NCBI RefSeq assembly: GCF_023343835.1
Contig: NC_064472.1
Coordinates: 11,461,469-11,525,468, forward strand
Source: Lagopus muta
Lineage: Eukaryota; Chordata; Aves; Galliformes; Phasianidae
Length of the DNA stretch: 64,000 nucleotides
Reading direction: 5' to 3'
The number at the start of each line of letters is the position of its first letter. The stretch's first letter is position 1. Made by a program: the position numbers and the translations under genes. Shown piece by piece: positions 41,201-51,692 of this stretch. The notes beneath the pieces are model-generated. The model worked only from the letters and a program-made list of their open reading frames with translations. It made no database searches and was not told where the DNA came from.

Positions 41201-44200
41201 GAAGCTCAGCTAAAGAACAGTGAAAGACTATAGTAGAAGCAGAATTACCACAGTCCTTTGAATTTTCTATCAGTATATCAGGATAAAACATGAATAGAAT
41301 TTTGAAATACTGCTCAAATTTCAAAACAAATTCAAAAAACAAACAATGGTGTTGGAAGTAAAGCTGGGAGATAGTTTAGAAATGTAACTTTGATAGCTGT
41401 TCTTACTTTTGCTTTTTTCTGCTTCATAGATGCAAAATCACCAACAAAAGCAAAGCAGGTATGTATCCTTTTGGACTTAAAAATATTTGGACTATACAGG
41501 CTTGTAACGTAGGAAAAAATATTAATTGACTTGATTAGTAGCAGTAGTAAATACCTCCATGAGATGTACTGCCAAGGACTACTCTGTAACGTGAAAAGTT
41601 TTTGTTGCTTATTTAAGAAATGTATTTCAGAAATTCATTTTTAGATTTAGCTTCCCTCTGTAACAGTAGCTGTCCTTCTCAGTGACAGAAGGGAGGGAAA
41701 ATGCATGTATGTGTGCACATACGTACCTGGAAAATGTTCCACCATTCTCATGTATAAGGCAGGGTCTTGGCTCTTCAACTCTGTCTCTTCAAACGGTAGA
41801 GAAAATGATCTTGGGAAAAGTCTCATTTCCAAAGCAGATAACTGAAGGTTGTCCTTAGTTGCATCATACTAGGGGAGATGTATCTTAGAGATCTCTGCAG
41901 ATTTAGACAGTTAAATAAATTTCTTACATGCATTATCATGATATCTTGTAGTGCAAGTGTCTTGTAGAACTGTCAGTGGCTGAAAATTGGATGAACATGT
42001 GATTGGTTCATTCTTTCTCTAAATGGGGAAGTTCAGTGTTTCCCTGTGAGCTCAGGGAGAAGCTGAAGGAGGGGGAAGATGGCAATTGTTAAGAATGGCA
42101 TGACTGGGCTAAGAATGGATTTACAGGAGTATCTGAGATCCCTAGTGCTAAACCTGTTGTCAGCTTTGGCTTTTTCACTAAATCTTATTTGTTTTCACTG
42201 AAGCATGGATTACAACAGAACAGATTCTCATTGTCAGGCATGTTTAATATTTTTGTGTTAATAAGGATATAGTCTTTACACAGAGGATAAAGGAACTGCA
42301 TGAGCTGCTGAAGTTGATATTAATGTGGGATTTTATTTTATTTTATTTTATTTTTTTGTAAAACAACTTGCTCGGACTTTACTAACCAAACTAACAAACT
42401 TACCTTTTCTGGCTGGTGGAACTTTCAGCATGATCAAGGCTCTAAATTAAGTTCAGAAAGAAGTGGAACTCCAAAAAAACGCAAAGCCCCACCTCCTCCT
42501 ATCAGTCCTATGCAGGTAAAGAAAAGACCAATCCTGAGACACTTTTAGGGGATGAAGAGTGTTTTAACCATTATGTGAGTAATGTGGGCTGAATTTGCTC
42601 TGTCACTCTCATATATGCCTTCTTATTGTGAGTACTTCTCCTGACATTAAGATGAAAACATGTGTTGGTTAGGTTGAATAAGTGCTTGAATTATAGAATG
42701 GGCTGGGATACAACAGTACAAATTTTACTGTACAGGTGTTTCTTCCATCTGACGTTGAAAGTCTTGTGGTTTTGTAGACTTGCAGAAGTGAATAATTTCA
42801 TATTTTTTACATCTATGTACATATATATCCACATTTTTATATGCATATTTACAAGGCATAGTAAAATACTGAAACAGATTTGTATGGTATCAAAATGCAA
42901 CTTCAAATTTGAGTTTACAGTTAGTCTCTATTTGTTATAACAGCTACTCTGGAAAAGTGATACTAGCTCAAAAGAGCACTGAATAATTAAATCTGCTCTT
43001 TGAAACTTACCCAGAGTTTGACGGTTTCCTTGAGTGCAAGGAAAAGTATTCATGCACATGTATATATCTATATATAGCACATGTTGGAGGATTATTCCTA
43101 TGAATGCATGCATATATTTATTTATACAAAATTTTTTACAGCTTAGTGATTTGTCCTCTCCACGCTCATCAACTTCAACTCCTATGACTGGAAAAGGACA
43201 GGCTTTCTTTGCTGACCAAGTATGCAAGACACCAAAGTTTTTTGTTCTTACTAAGTGTGGGGAAAGCAGTACCTTAATATTTTATTTTGTTGACTGCAGA
43301 ATTTCGGTGAATTATTTAGCTAAGTTTTTGGAAGAGAAAGAATGCGAATCTGCAAGGGATGTTTTGAAAGTAATGCCTCCTATTTATTTATGTTGAAACA
43401 ACAACAGTAACAAAAAGCACAGTATACAAATTCTCATCTACAAAACACTGTTTTTTAACGCAGTTATCACCATTATCTTTGCATCTTTGCCAGCTGTGAC
43501 AAGCACCTGCATGCCCCACTTGTAAAAGTCTGTGGATGTAATCCACTGTCACTGACCCCAGTGCTGCAAAATACCACCACAGCCTCACTGTGCTCACATG
43601 CACTGTTTGGGCTCCATAAACTAAATGTTTATGTGTCAGTGAGTGTCAATGTGTGCCACTTTTTTCCTCATGGAGGAATTCAATGGCACACCTTTTCTTC
43701 ATCCACACTTTCACGTCAGACCCCATTCTGTCAGATTGCCCCTCTGCTGACCCTCTGCTGCACAGCAACATCATGTAATGGTTCAGCCTCTATTGCCATA
43801 CCACCGACATCCATCTCTGACATCATAAGCCAACATAATAAAATAGAAGGCATTATTTTCAGTGCAATCCTCATGTTTCTGTGTAATTTTACAAAGCAAA
43901 TGTGAATTACTTCACTATTTTCTGAATATGTAAATAAAATTATTCATAAACAAGTAAAGTATGTAGGAATATGGTTATGAAAGTATTAATGGTGCAAGAG
44001 CTCATTAGCTAATACCAGTGAGGTACATGAGATTATGTGATGCAAAAAGCAGAGGCCCATTACAAAAAGTCATCAGTCAAACACTAGAATGTATGCTGTC
44101 TCGTATTTTTCTTATGGTTTTGAAGATTTCTTTTTAAGTATGCTACAGTATATTGCAGTCATTTATCACAGGGTCTGCAGCTTTTCAAACTAATTATGAG

Positions 44201-47200
44201 ACGGTTGATCCAATTTCATTAATATTTAATGAATACTGGCCACCTGCCACAATTAAACAGGACCCCAGAAACAAAAGAAATCCCTCATGACAGGTTCCTT
44301 CCAGCAAAATTTATGCTATCTATATTTATGTTCTGTGAACTGTCCAACTTTTATCTGCTGTCTGTGAAAGTATTTTCTTCTGATGTCTCAGCAGGAAGAC
44401 TTCAGCTCCTTGCTTCAAGATAATAAAGACAGATTAAGTGACAGCACCACAGGTATATGATAAAGCTTAATTCTTATTTTCATATTTAATTAAGCATTTT
44501 GAAGTTGTGTTCAAAATTTAAATCTGGTCAGAAATCCTCTGTGCCTTTCCACTTAGAATGTGAACTCCAGTAAGTGTTGGAGTAACATTCTGTAATTTCA
44601 CTGGCAGTTCCCCACCAATACTTCCTGCTTGTACTGGTTCTCCTAACCCATTTTTGAGAAAATGTCTACTTTTCACTGCATTTAATGGTCATGGAAACAA
44701 ACTGTTTAATTTGAAATGCAGAATAACTATCTATCTCTAGGATCAGTTCAGCTTTTAAAAGTTTTGGATCTTTTTTATTTCCCTCCACAGGTGCTGATAG
44801 TTTGTTGGATGTGAGTTCTGAAACTGAACAGCAAGATCTACTTATGCTGATGCAAGCAAAAATTGCTTCTTTGACATTACACAATAAGGAACTACAGGAC
44901 AAATTACAGGTAGGGTATTTTGTGCTGTTCTAATGCTTTGCTAATCTTTTAGCAGAACAAAGAGCTCCTTACCAATTTAAAGAGATGTGCCATGAAGATA
45001 AAAAGATCTTGTTGTGGTCAGGTCATGGAAGTGCTCTGCTCTGGAAGGATTAAAATTAGTATTTTGATCTTCTCATTTTTACCTTTGTTTACTACAATAA
45101 TTGCATTCTAAAATATACTGATAAGAATTATGTTAGCAGAATTTTAATTTGTGTAGCTGTGATTATTAGTTTATGGAGATCAATACAGACTTTCAGAAGA
45201 GGCTGGTAGTTACTCCCTTTGCCATCCCTCACTGTAGATGGTTAAATGGGACCACCTGGATTTTGAGATCTCCTGAAGATTCCTTCTGTTCTGTTTTAAT
45301 TACCCATCTCTGTAGGATGTGGAAAAAATTCCTTGCTTACTCTATTATAAAAAAGGGAAAACAAAAAGAGCACCATGTATTTGTTCTAATCATGCATTTG
45401 TTTGGATTTATTTTTGCGCAGGAAAGAGCACCTAAAGAAGTGGATTCTACCATAGATTCTTATCATTCAACCCAAAGAGAGTTTGATCAAACAGCAGATA
45501 GACAAAGCGAGTTCTCAGCTCAGGAGCTGACGTGTACTTTAAATGCCACCCAGTCTCAAGAAAAATTGACAAGCCCCAGTGAAATAAAAACAAAGTACCT
45601 CCAGGAAGATTTAAAGGATGCACAGATGAAATTAGAAAATTCTGAAACCAAAAGAAAGCACTTAGAAGTTCAGGTCCAGTCAAGAGTCCCAGAAGCAGAT
45701 TATTTAAGTAATGCAGACATCTCAGAAAATGGCTCTGATCCTAACCTGAAAATTCAAGAAACTCAAAACAAGCATGAGGAATCGGTGAAAGAGGTTTTAA
45801 ATGTACAAAAGCAAGTGAAACTCGGTCTTGTTTCCTCTGAAAGTGAAGAAACTTGTTCTGAGATGAGTAAGTTGAAGGCTACGTGTGAAGAAGTTGAGAT
45901 GCTTAGGAAAGAATTGAAGAGAGCCCTGGAGGAAAGTGAAAGACAAAAAGAGAAAGTGAGAGAACTGCAGAAAAAGTTTGAAGAAAGAGAGCAGAATGTT
46001 ACAAGCAAATTGTCTGTGGAAGAATGTGAGGAATTAAAGAATTCATACTGTTCAGTTATTGATAATATTAATCAGGAGAAAGCACTGTTGATTGAGAGGT
46101 ACAAAGAAGGGCAAGAGGAAATTAAAAGGCTGCAGGAGAAGCTGACAAATCAGACACACTTAGAATCTAGTGCTGAATCCGGAGAAATGAAAGATGCAAT
46201 GCACAGAATGATAGATGAGCTCAACAGACAACTGAGTGAATTGTCCCAGTTGTACAAAGAAGCACAAGCAGAGCTTGAAGATTATAGGAAGAGAAAAACT
46301 GTAGATGATATAGCTGTGGACTACATACCTAGAGATGAACATGAGAAGCTGATGCAGGTAACAAATTCTTTGAAATACAAAGCAGAGAATGAGTTATTAG
46401 AAATGAAATCCCAGTACACAAAAGTGTTAGATGAAGCAGAAGAACTAAAGCAGCTGTTAGACACTCAGAAACAAAACTCATTGCCAATTGCTGAACACCA
46501 GCAGGTGATGAATGCACTTAGAAGTACTGTAAAGGAAATGGAAGAAGAAATAAATGAGCTCAAAGAATTACTTACCAACAAGGAAAGTGAAGTAAGAAAT
46601 CTACAGAAGGAATTATTAGAAGAAAAAGCTGCAATTAATGAAGCAATGGTACCCAGGGCTGCATATGAAAAGCTCCAATCTTCATTAGAAGGTGAAGTTA
46701 GTCTTCTGTCATCAAAACTGAAGGATGTAATCAAAGAGAAGGAAAATGTGTCCTTAGATGTTATGCAGCTGAGAAATGAAGTTTTGCATCTGAAAGAAGA
46801 GAAAGAAGGTATACATAATCTGCTTGAAGCAAAGGAACGGGAGGTCAGTGGTCTTCATCAAAAGTATCATCAAGCTCAAGAAGATCTTCTTGAAATGAAA
46901 AGATACTCTGAAAACTCATCAAAGCTAGAAGAGGATAAAGATAAAAAGGTTAGTGATTGACTGCAGCGGTCGAAGTAGTACATGAATCCATACTACAAAA
47001 TATCAGATGCGTCATGGGTTACCGTAAGCCATGTATTGTGTCAGGGGTCATAGAGCGAAGAAAGAATCTCTACTTTGACAGTACTGTCCCTCAGATCTTA
47101 GCCAAAGGAGTTTTTCTTTGACATATTTGATTTTACATTTATCTTCCATCCCTGTAGAGATGCACGTATTTCAATTCATGTCTTTTAAGTTCTGTTCAGA

Positions 47201-49787
47201 TTAGGTTCACAGTACTCATGTCACTGAAGTCAAAGAAGTGTAATGTACAGCAGGAAAAGACTCCTGAGGAGATAAGGAAACAGAAGATAACAAAAAACAG
47301 CAGAAATTAACTATTTTAAGTTTACTGTATCCAGACTTGTATCAGTTCTATCAACATGATGACTGTTTTCCTTGTGCAACCACTGCATCTGTAAACATTT
47401 ATTTATGAAAAGTTATGTTTTGCAAGTTGTGATAGCCTGTTTGTATGTTGCTGTCTTGTGTTTAGAAGCCACATCTGCTAAGGTTGTAAATACAGCCTTT
47501 GTAAATATTGTTCAGATTTCAGGGCAATTAATACAGTTTGAATGAATGCTGAGAGTGAGCTAGAGAAGTGTTATAATTCTTTGCTTACATAGTGTGTCTG
47601 CTTGTCTACTGAGTTTTCACCTTTCCCCAGCTCTTTCAGTTTAAGTCCCAAATACCCCAAAGAATAAGATTCATGAGAATACAGTATGCATTCTAGCATG
47701 TAATGAAAACCTATTTTTCACCTTTCTAGATCAATGAAATGTCTAAGGAAGTCAGCAAATTAAAAGAAGCTTTGAACAGCCTTTCTCAGCTTTCCTATTC
47801 AACCAGTGCCCCCAAAAGACAAAGTCAGCAGCTGGAGGCATTACAACAACAAGTGAAACAGTTGCAAAACCAACTGACTGTAAGTGTGATAATTCACAAA
47901 CCCACCGTCACTCTCTGTTCTCTGTAGATGTGCACACCATTCTTATATGTGCCTTATTTAAAATGTAGCACAATGACTACAAGAAAGAGTTTTCATCCAG
48001 AGATTTTACAAAGCTCTGACACATGTAAAATTCTGCAGGTCACTTATGAATTGTTCTTCAAAATTAATCTAACTAAAGAAAACTATTTTTTGTATGTATT
48101 TCCTCAGATCAGTAATGGAGGAAAGTGCCTGTACTCATAATACAATGTAGTGACCAGATCTGCTGTTGATATTCTGATTTGTGAAAAATATGGCCAATGT
48201 GCAGTGGATTAGGGTTTTACTTTTTCTCAGGATTATTCATTATAAGCTGAAATCTTACTGTTTTTGTTTTCAAACTAAAATAAGTTTGACTTTTTTGAAA
48301 GAAAATAGCCCCTGAAGGTGTGAAGCTTCAAATCAAGCAAGATCATGTATTTATAAGGGAGAACAGCTTATTTTCTGAAATTCTGAAATGCACAGAGAGT
48401 TTTAAGATTGTGCCTGTTCGTGCATGCAAGATCCAGTCTTCTATGTCAGGTTGAGACTATTTTCAAGAGCTTGCCTGTCCAAAGCAGCATTATCATTCAC
48501 TTCAGAGAAGATGAGAAGAAGCTATTTCTGGCTTTTCAGGAAGAGAGTCAGGCAGATGGAGGAATTAACATGCACATAGTCCAGAAAGAAAAGAAAAAAA
48601 TCTCTTGCAGTGGGGAGAAATAATTAGGTAGGTAGCTAATAGGTATCCTCTCACTATAAACCTCTCACACTGTGGGTATCTCTTGTTCCAGTCAGGTCCA
48701 GTCTGTCAAGAGCCTTCATTTCCTATTGCTCAAGGGCCAGGAAAGTACTGTGAAGTGCAGATGCACATTGTGTTAGGAGAGTGGGTAGGATTTAAAACAG
48801 GACAGAAGTGTTCGTCCCTTCTCTTACACTGGTTTTCCCAACAGCATCTGTCCAAACATTTATTTGGAAAGACTGCTTCTGGTATGTGGCAGTCTTATCA
48901 TGATTGGATTTCCCTGTTTAAATGTATAGTAGTTAACAGAAAATTTAATGGATTAAGACATTTGGAAGTGTCTCTTTCCCCAGGAAGGCATTTGCTGACA
49001 AAAGGGTTACTGATATTAGGAAGAGACTCCATTGCAGCCGAGGATTGGTTTGTCAGAATATTGTTATCTTTCCTTTGCTTTGTTTTCTGATAAATTTATA
49101 AACAAAGTATGCTCTCATTTCACATCTTTACATCAGTGGTTGTTACCACTGATACCATCTTACCAACTTTTTGGTTGGTACGATATGAGGTGGGTATGAT
49201 TACAGCATTTCTGTGGGCTGTTTCCCAGCAAGTGATGTTTGGGGCAGCTAGCAGCACAGAAGAGTTTTTGATATGGTTTTCCATGCATGCATTAGATGAT
49301 GACTCATTATTTTTTGCAGATCTCCATACACCTGGGTGGGCATTTCTGAATTCAGCAGTTCTAAATGCTCTGTGATTTTCTGCTTAACTATTTTCTAGGA
49401 AACAAAGAAACAACATCAGGAAACAGTGTCAGTTTACAGGATGCATCTTCTCTATGCTGTGCAGGTAAGGCTAAGGGTTACTGGTTATACAGTGCTGGTA
49501 TTTTAATGGCTGCAGAACTATTAGAAACATTGCAGGCTATATTAAAGACATACTGCCCCAAACATCTGACTGTTTAAGCACAAATGTATTACTGCTGCTT
49601 TTGGGAAATTGACGTAATTGCTCCACCTTAGAAGTAGTTTGCAAGTTGTTTTAAGAAGTCAAGAAATATTTAAATTCAATCATCTTTTCTTCTTTCTTCC
49701 CTTGTCCAGGGTCAAATGGATGAAGATGTCCAGAAGGTGCTTAAACAAATTTTATCAATGTGTAAAAGCCAATCACAGAAAAAGTAA
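13058..49787 (+). CDS. RAI14: RAI14 (ankycorbin / retinoic acid induced 14), partial: start exon lies upstream
   Basis: Sixteen exons join in frame into 963 residues ending at a natural stop; about 12 N-terminal residues are missing, giving about 975 against about 980 in human. Window-encoded residues 1-234 hold the ankyrin repeats (recognisable cores such as GKTALHYA and LLDHGADVN). Residues about 235-357 are a linker with a [10 protein letters not shown] nuclear-localisation-like stretch and Ser/Pro-rich sequence. Residues about 358-950 are charged heptad-rich coiled coil. The last residues ([13 protein letters not shown]..., ending QKK) match the family C terminus. RAI14 is known as an actin-associated scaffold of stress fibres and cell junctions, studied in retina, liver and testis; that is family knowledge, not visible here. 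The reading frame is intact at all 15 junctions with canonical GT-AG borders. Identity is very secure; exon edges are hand-set. Confidence 0.97.
14514..14543 (+). repeat. 15-bp perfect tandem duplication
   Basis: CTATTAATTATGCAG occurs twice head to tail in AT-rich intron. Confidence 0.95.
16128..16152 (+). repeat. Poly-A run (25)
   Basis: Uninterrupted A25 in the RAI14 intron; no retrogene-like sequence was recognised immediately upstream. Confidence 0.95.
16625..16649 (+). repeat. (AAAT)n simple repeat
   Basis: About six units of AAAT with one variant at the left edge. Confidence 0.9.
17491..17726 (-). mobile_element. CR1 LINE 3' end
   Basis: On the + strand it begins with AATCATAGAATCACAGAATC, the inverted CR1 tail, then TTGGAAAAGACCTACAAGGT. 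About 235 bases, 5'-truncated, fairly well preserved. Confidence 0.92.
18665..19111 (+). mobile_element. CR1 LINE 3' fragment
   Basis: Runs from AACGGGTCCAGAGAAGGGCC to the tail repeat ATTCTGTGATTCTGTGATTC, which is a complete 3' end. 5'-truncated; among the better preserved copies in the window. Confidence 0.93.
19269..19298 (+). repeat. (GTTA)n simple repeat
   Basis: GTTA/GTTTA units repeated about seven times; a likely polymorphic microsatellite. Confidence 0.85.
21240..22560 (+). mobile_element. Old, long CR1-like LINE copy
   Basis: Diverged CR1 architecture over about 1.3 kb: an RT-like segment (AACCTCAGTGCCTGGAAAAA), a GGCTCAATTCTCAGGCCAGT block, the 3' region with AGAGTGTTGTGTGCAGTTGT, and a decayed tail GGTTGGACTTGGTAATCTCT. 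Many indels; a different, older subfamily than the neighbours. Ends are approximate. Confidence 0.75.
23233..23261 (+). repeat. Poly-T run (about 29)
   Basis: Long T homopolymer in the RAI14 intron; its length is likely uncertain in any assembly. Confidence 0.95.
24742..24763 (+). repeat. Poly-T run (about 22)
   Basis: T homopolymer followed by GTTAGGTTT. Confidence 0.95.
27787..27845 (+). repeat. G10 run followed by GTTT-rich repeat
   Basis: A run of ten G follows T6, then GTTT/GCTTGTTT units. Possible microsatellite. Confidence 0.8.
30709..30797 (+). CDS. RAI14: RAI14 exon: ankyrin repeat ([14 protein letters not shown]...)
   Basis: This exon completes the split Ala codon of the previous one after a 17.5-kb intron. 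It reads [20 protein letters not shown] and then ADVTAQDG, a complete ankyrin helix pair and loop. The acceptor is TCTTCCAG and the donor GTATGC. Confidence 0.96.
32441..32505 (+). CDS. RAI14: RAI14 exon: ankyrin repeat ([13 protein letters not shown]...)
   Basis: The frame reads [20 protein letters not shown] and then LQ, a typical ankyrin repeat. The acceptor is GATGTAG and the donor GTAAAG. The length of 65 restores phase 0. Confidence 0.96.
32596..32785 (-). mobile_element. CR1 LINE 3' end
   Basis: Begins with ATCACAGAATCATATAAAGC and continues with GGATGGAAGAGACTTCCAAG and the GGTTGTCCAGGACACCGTCT block, a 3' end variant unlike the other antisense copies here. Confidence 0.82.
34951..35008 (+). 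CDS. RAI14: RAI14 exon: ankyrin repeat (GKTALHYA core)
   Basis: The frame reads [19 protein letters not shown], matching the family repeat that follows the LLQ boundary. The acceptor is CTGTGCAG and the donor GTAACT. Confidence 0.95.
35699..35769 (+). CDS. RAI14: RAI14 exon: ankyrin repeat ([12 protein letters not shown]...)
   Basis: The frame reads [20 protein letters not shown] and then IKDL. The acceptor is TCTTTTAG and the donor GTAGGT directly after the Leu codon. Confidence 0.95.
36261..36302 (+). repeat. Polypurine tract
   Basis: A-rich then GGAGGGAGGAGGGA, with no pyrimidine for about 40 bases; T-rich tracts follow at 36320-36346. Confidence 0.9.
36770..36879 (+). mobile_element. 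Possible decayed CR1 tail
   Basis: Only the end GTGTCTTCCAACTGCAGTTA with TTCTGTGATTCTGTGA is convincing; the upstream limit is a guess. Confidence 0.45.
37201..37307 (+). CDS. RAI14: RAI14 exon: ankyrin repeat ([14 protein letters not shown]...)
   Basis: The frame reads [20 protein letters not shown] followed by [16 protein letters not shown], the best-preserved ankyrin unit in the protein. The acceptor is ATTCCTAG and the donor GTACAG. Confidence 0.96.
39478..39656 (+). CDS. RAI14: RAI14 exon: last ankyrin repeats
   Basis: The frame opens [20 protein letters not shown], then [20 protein letters not shown], and ends ISQDVG, closing the ankyrin domain. The acceptor is TGTCCAG and the donor GTACGT. 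A 1.15-kb antisense CR1 sits 85 bases into the following intron. Confidence 0.96.
39741..40893 (-). mobile_element. CR1 LINE, 1.15 kb with RT C-terminal coding remnant
   Basis: The longest well-preserved copy. The + strand starts with the inverted tail TCATAGAATCACAGAGTCAT. The minus strand keeps reverse-transcriptase motifs: [20 protein letters not shown] near 40620-40680, then VADDTKL where the usual form is FADDTKL. Frames are broken further on. It lies in a RAI14 intron, opposite to RAI14 transcription. Confidence 0.95.
41430..41458 (+). CDS. RAI14: RAI14 micro-exon (29 nt)
   Basis: This very short exon encodes [10 protein letters not shown] and corresponds to the human DLKTPTKPKQ stretch. 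The acceptor is TTCATAG and the donor GTATGT. It is too short for ORF scanning but its phase fits exactly between its neighbours. Confidence 0.9.
42331..42357 (+). repeat. (TTTTA)n simple repeat
   Basis: Four TTTTA units and a T7 tail, about 70 bases upstream of a RAI14 exon acceptor. Confidence 0.9.
42429..42515 (+). CDS. RAI14: RAI14 exon with PKKRK basic motif
   Basis: The frame reads [20 protein letters not shown] and then PPPPISPMQ. The PKKRK stretch resembles a classical nuclear localisation signal and is followed by a proline run. The acceptor is ACTTTCAG and the donor GTAAAG; 29 whole codons. Confidence 0.95.
43142..43219 (+). CDS. RAI14: RAI14 exon: Ser-rich linker
   Basis: The frame reads [20 protein letters not shown] and then AFFADQ, with several Ser/Thr-Pro sites typical of a disordered linker. 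The acceptor is TTTTACAG and the donor GTATGC. It lies 141 bases upstream of the mariner remnant in the next intron. Confidence 0.94.
43361..43868. mobile_element. Internally deleted mariner-type DNA transposon
   Basis: The left end TTGAAAGTAATGCCTCCTAT and the right end, whose reverse complement begins CTGAAAATAATGCCTTCTAT, form terminal inverted repeats differing at about 3 of 22 bases. About 508 bases lie between the outer limits, shorter than a full mariner of roughly 1.3 kb. A minus-strand frame near 43390-43600 has a stretch ([20 protein letters not shown]) resembling the RWxKC..GDYVEK end of mariner transposases. It is probably a relic of the chicken mariner (Galluhop-type) family. Confidence 0.8.
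44395..44452 (+). CDS. RAI14: RAI14 exon with tandem NAGNAG acceptor
   Basis: The frame reads [20 protein letters not shown]. The acceptor is CTCAGCAG, so the exon can start at 44395 (given) or at 44392, which would add one Gln. The donor is [18 protein letters not shown] is a strong family match. Confidence 0.93.
44791..44909 (+). CDS. RAI14: RAI14 exon: start of coiled-coil region
   Basis: The frame reads [20 protein letters not shown] followed by [19 protein letters not shown], a helical heptad segment strongly conserved in the family. The acceptor is CCTCCACAG and the donor GTAGGG. Confidence 0.96.
45422..46948 (+). CDS. RAI14: RAI14 large coiled-coil exon (509 codons)
   Basis: This 1,527-nt exon encodes more than half of the protein, beginning ERAPKEVDS and ending [10 protein letters not shown]. 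It is nearly all charged heptad repeat. Strong family blocks include [29 protein letters not shown] and [16 protein letters not shown]. The open frame extends upstream to 45173, but that part is intronic because GCGCAG at the acceptor precedes the first family residues. The donor is GTTAGT, a slightly weak site. Confidence 0.97.
47730..47879 (+). CDS. RAI14: RAI14 exon: C-terminal coiled coil
   Basis: The frame reads [20 protein letters not shown] and ends [12 protein letters not shown]. It is almost identical to mammalian RAI14 here. The acceptor is CTTTCTAG and the donor GTAAGT; 50 whole codons. Confidence 0.96.
49399..49464 (+). CDS. RAI14: RAI14 exon: penultimate
   Basis: The frame reads [20 protein letters not shown] and then VQ, 22 whole codons. 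The acceptor is TTTTCTAG and the donor GTAAGG. Confidence 0.95.
49710..49787 (+). CDS. RAI14: RAI14 last coding exon with stop
   Basis: The frame reads [20 protein letters not shown], then QSQKK and TAA. This is the exact family C terminus. The acceptor is CTTGTCCAG. Confidence 0.96.
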   Translation, partial: GQMDEDVQKVLKQILSMCKSQSQKK

Positions 49788-51029
49788 ACAAAAAAGCAAA
49801 TCTCCCCGTTTCTATTAATACTTTATGGGTGTTTATCTAGATTTGCCTTAATGTAAGATTTAAAATTGGCAATTTGCTGCTTTTTTGCTGTTGTGTTGTT
49901 TGTGAGGTGGATTTGTTCGTCTGTCTCTACTACTTTCCATGTGCATCTGCATTAGCAGCAGCTAAACACATGCCTGCTTTTCATATCCAAAATGCAAGTA
50001 TGTTCTTCAGACTTAGGCCACTCCATGTCATGTTTACTCTGAAAGTACTTTCTAGCTTCCTCCAAGAGGGAGGTTAATCTGGAGGCGAGCACTCACGTCA
50101 CCTGGAAAACGGTGAAATTCTCCATAAGGACTCCTGCACTGTGTATAAGCTGCATCTTGTTAATGGGGATATTTTAATTGCTTGATGGTGCAGCACTTAG
50201 ATTCCAGACATTTTGCCACATGCAGTCTCTGGCAGAGCAGAAGTGAGCCTTGCAGCAGCGAGTAGAAGTAGATCTTCATGGTGAGCCGGAACATCCAACA
50301 GCTGTTAGTAACCTAATTTTATTTACGATTAGCACACCATAATGTGGCTGTCCCAACCCATCCAATGCACTGAGTACACAAAAATCCTACCATGCTTCAT
50401 AATTTCCTTGAAAAAATAATTTCTTTGAACTAAAACTATTTCAAAAGGTAAAATAAGTAGTTTATTGAAGTTGTCTGTACAAACAACTAATTATAATAGG
50501 TTTAGCTATCTATGCAAGTGTTGGCCATGAAGCTCAGGAACAAAACCAGAACATATACTTTAGACAAGGGATTCTAGTGAACACAGGATGTTTACAGTGA
50601 ATGTTAATGCCTCATACTTCCTAACCTCACTTTTGTAAAGATCTTCTCTTCAGTCTATTTTTATTGGCCCTCTAATTAATTTTTTTTATAACTAAACCAT
50701 TTTTTCTACATAATATTTGCATTAAGCTCATTAACAAATATTTTTAGGTAATCGTGTATTAGAATTTCTTTTTATACCCCCAAGTACTCAGTAATAGCAA
50801 AGCACAGAGAAGTGTTCTCAGTTCGAACACGATCTGTACAGAATAATAGACTTGTCTGTCAGTGTGGTCCAGAGCAGTGAGGTGTAAAATGCCGTTCAGC
50901 CTGATATGTCAACAAGTGTAGAAATGATAGGTAGAGAACTCCAAAAGACATCAAAAATCCCTGTATTTTGTTTCTAGAGGCCAGGGGTATCAAGAATGCT
51001 TTTGTCAGCACTTTCAGATTTAGAAGTCA

Positions 51030-51035
51030 AATAAA
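51030..51035 (+). terminator. RAI14: Alternative RAI14 polyadenylation signal AATAAA
   Basis: A second canonical hexamer lies about 1.24 kb after the RAI14 stop. It may give a shorter 3' UTR. The downstream sequence contains GTGTAGTTTAG but no strong T tract. Confidence 0.3.
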
Positions 51036-51692
51036 AATGCCCAGTGTAGTTTAGAACAAAGTTATGGAAAACATTTTCTAAGCACACACTGCACTTGAGG
51101 CACTGCACATTTGACTGATCTTGCAGCTTCACTGTGGTATTTGTTTTCTCCCTGCTAGTGGATGCATCTCTACTAGAGAAATCTCCAGAGCTGTATGACC
51201 TGTGAAGTTAATATAGAGACACAACAGGACAAGAGCCAGCAGCTCTTGTCCAGCTGGCTGGACTCATAGTGCACTTATATCAGATAATTCTTAACCCTGG
51301 CAAACCTAAATTGGATTTTTAAAACAAATTAACAAACAAAACATGCCTTTGCATCAGTTAGACATTGGTGTTACGTTTCTTGGGTGGTTTAACTAGTGCC
51401 TGCTTATTTTGGACAGTATTTTCTAGTTAGGTGGTTTTGAAAATGCTCCAAAGAAATGTGAAAAGAATTTTGCTGCAGCACTTCAGAATGAACAACAAAA
51501 TTTTAAGCATGCTACTGCTGCAAAGTATAAAACCTGGTGAACCATTTTGTAGGTTGCCTGATGGATTTAGTCTTCTACCTTGTTTTGGTTTGTATATTTA
51601 TTACAATTATCTTTGTGGAATACTGAAAATTATACGCTACAGCATAGCAAGTTTCTTTATATGTAATTTACAAGAACTTTCCTTATGCAGCA

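Larger units (their letters stand above)
30798..49709 (+). other. RAI14: RAI14 shorter introns (combined)
   Basis: Between the listed exons these introns hold CR1 at 32596-32785 (-) and 39741-40893 (-), a weak CR1 tail at 36770-36879 (+), a mariner remnant at 43361-43868, a polypurine tract at 36261-36302 and a TTTTA repeat at 42331. Open frames such as 48683-49090 have no recognisable family or conserved feature. Confidence 0.7.

Noticed and set aside
45173..45421. In-frame ATG extension upstream of the large RAI14 exon
   Set aside because: The preceding exon already joins at 45422 in phase 0, the family sequence starts there, and the extension ([10 protein letters not shown]...) does not resemble RAI14; it is read-through intron.
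48683..49090. 135-codon + strand open frame inside a RAI14 intron
   Set aside because: No domain recognised, and no corresponding insertion exists in the RAI14 family between the flanking exons.
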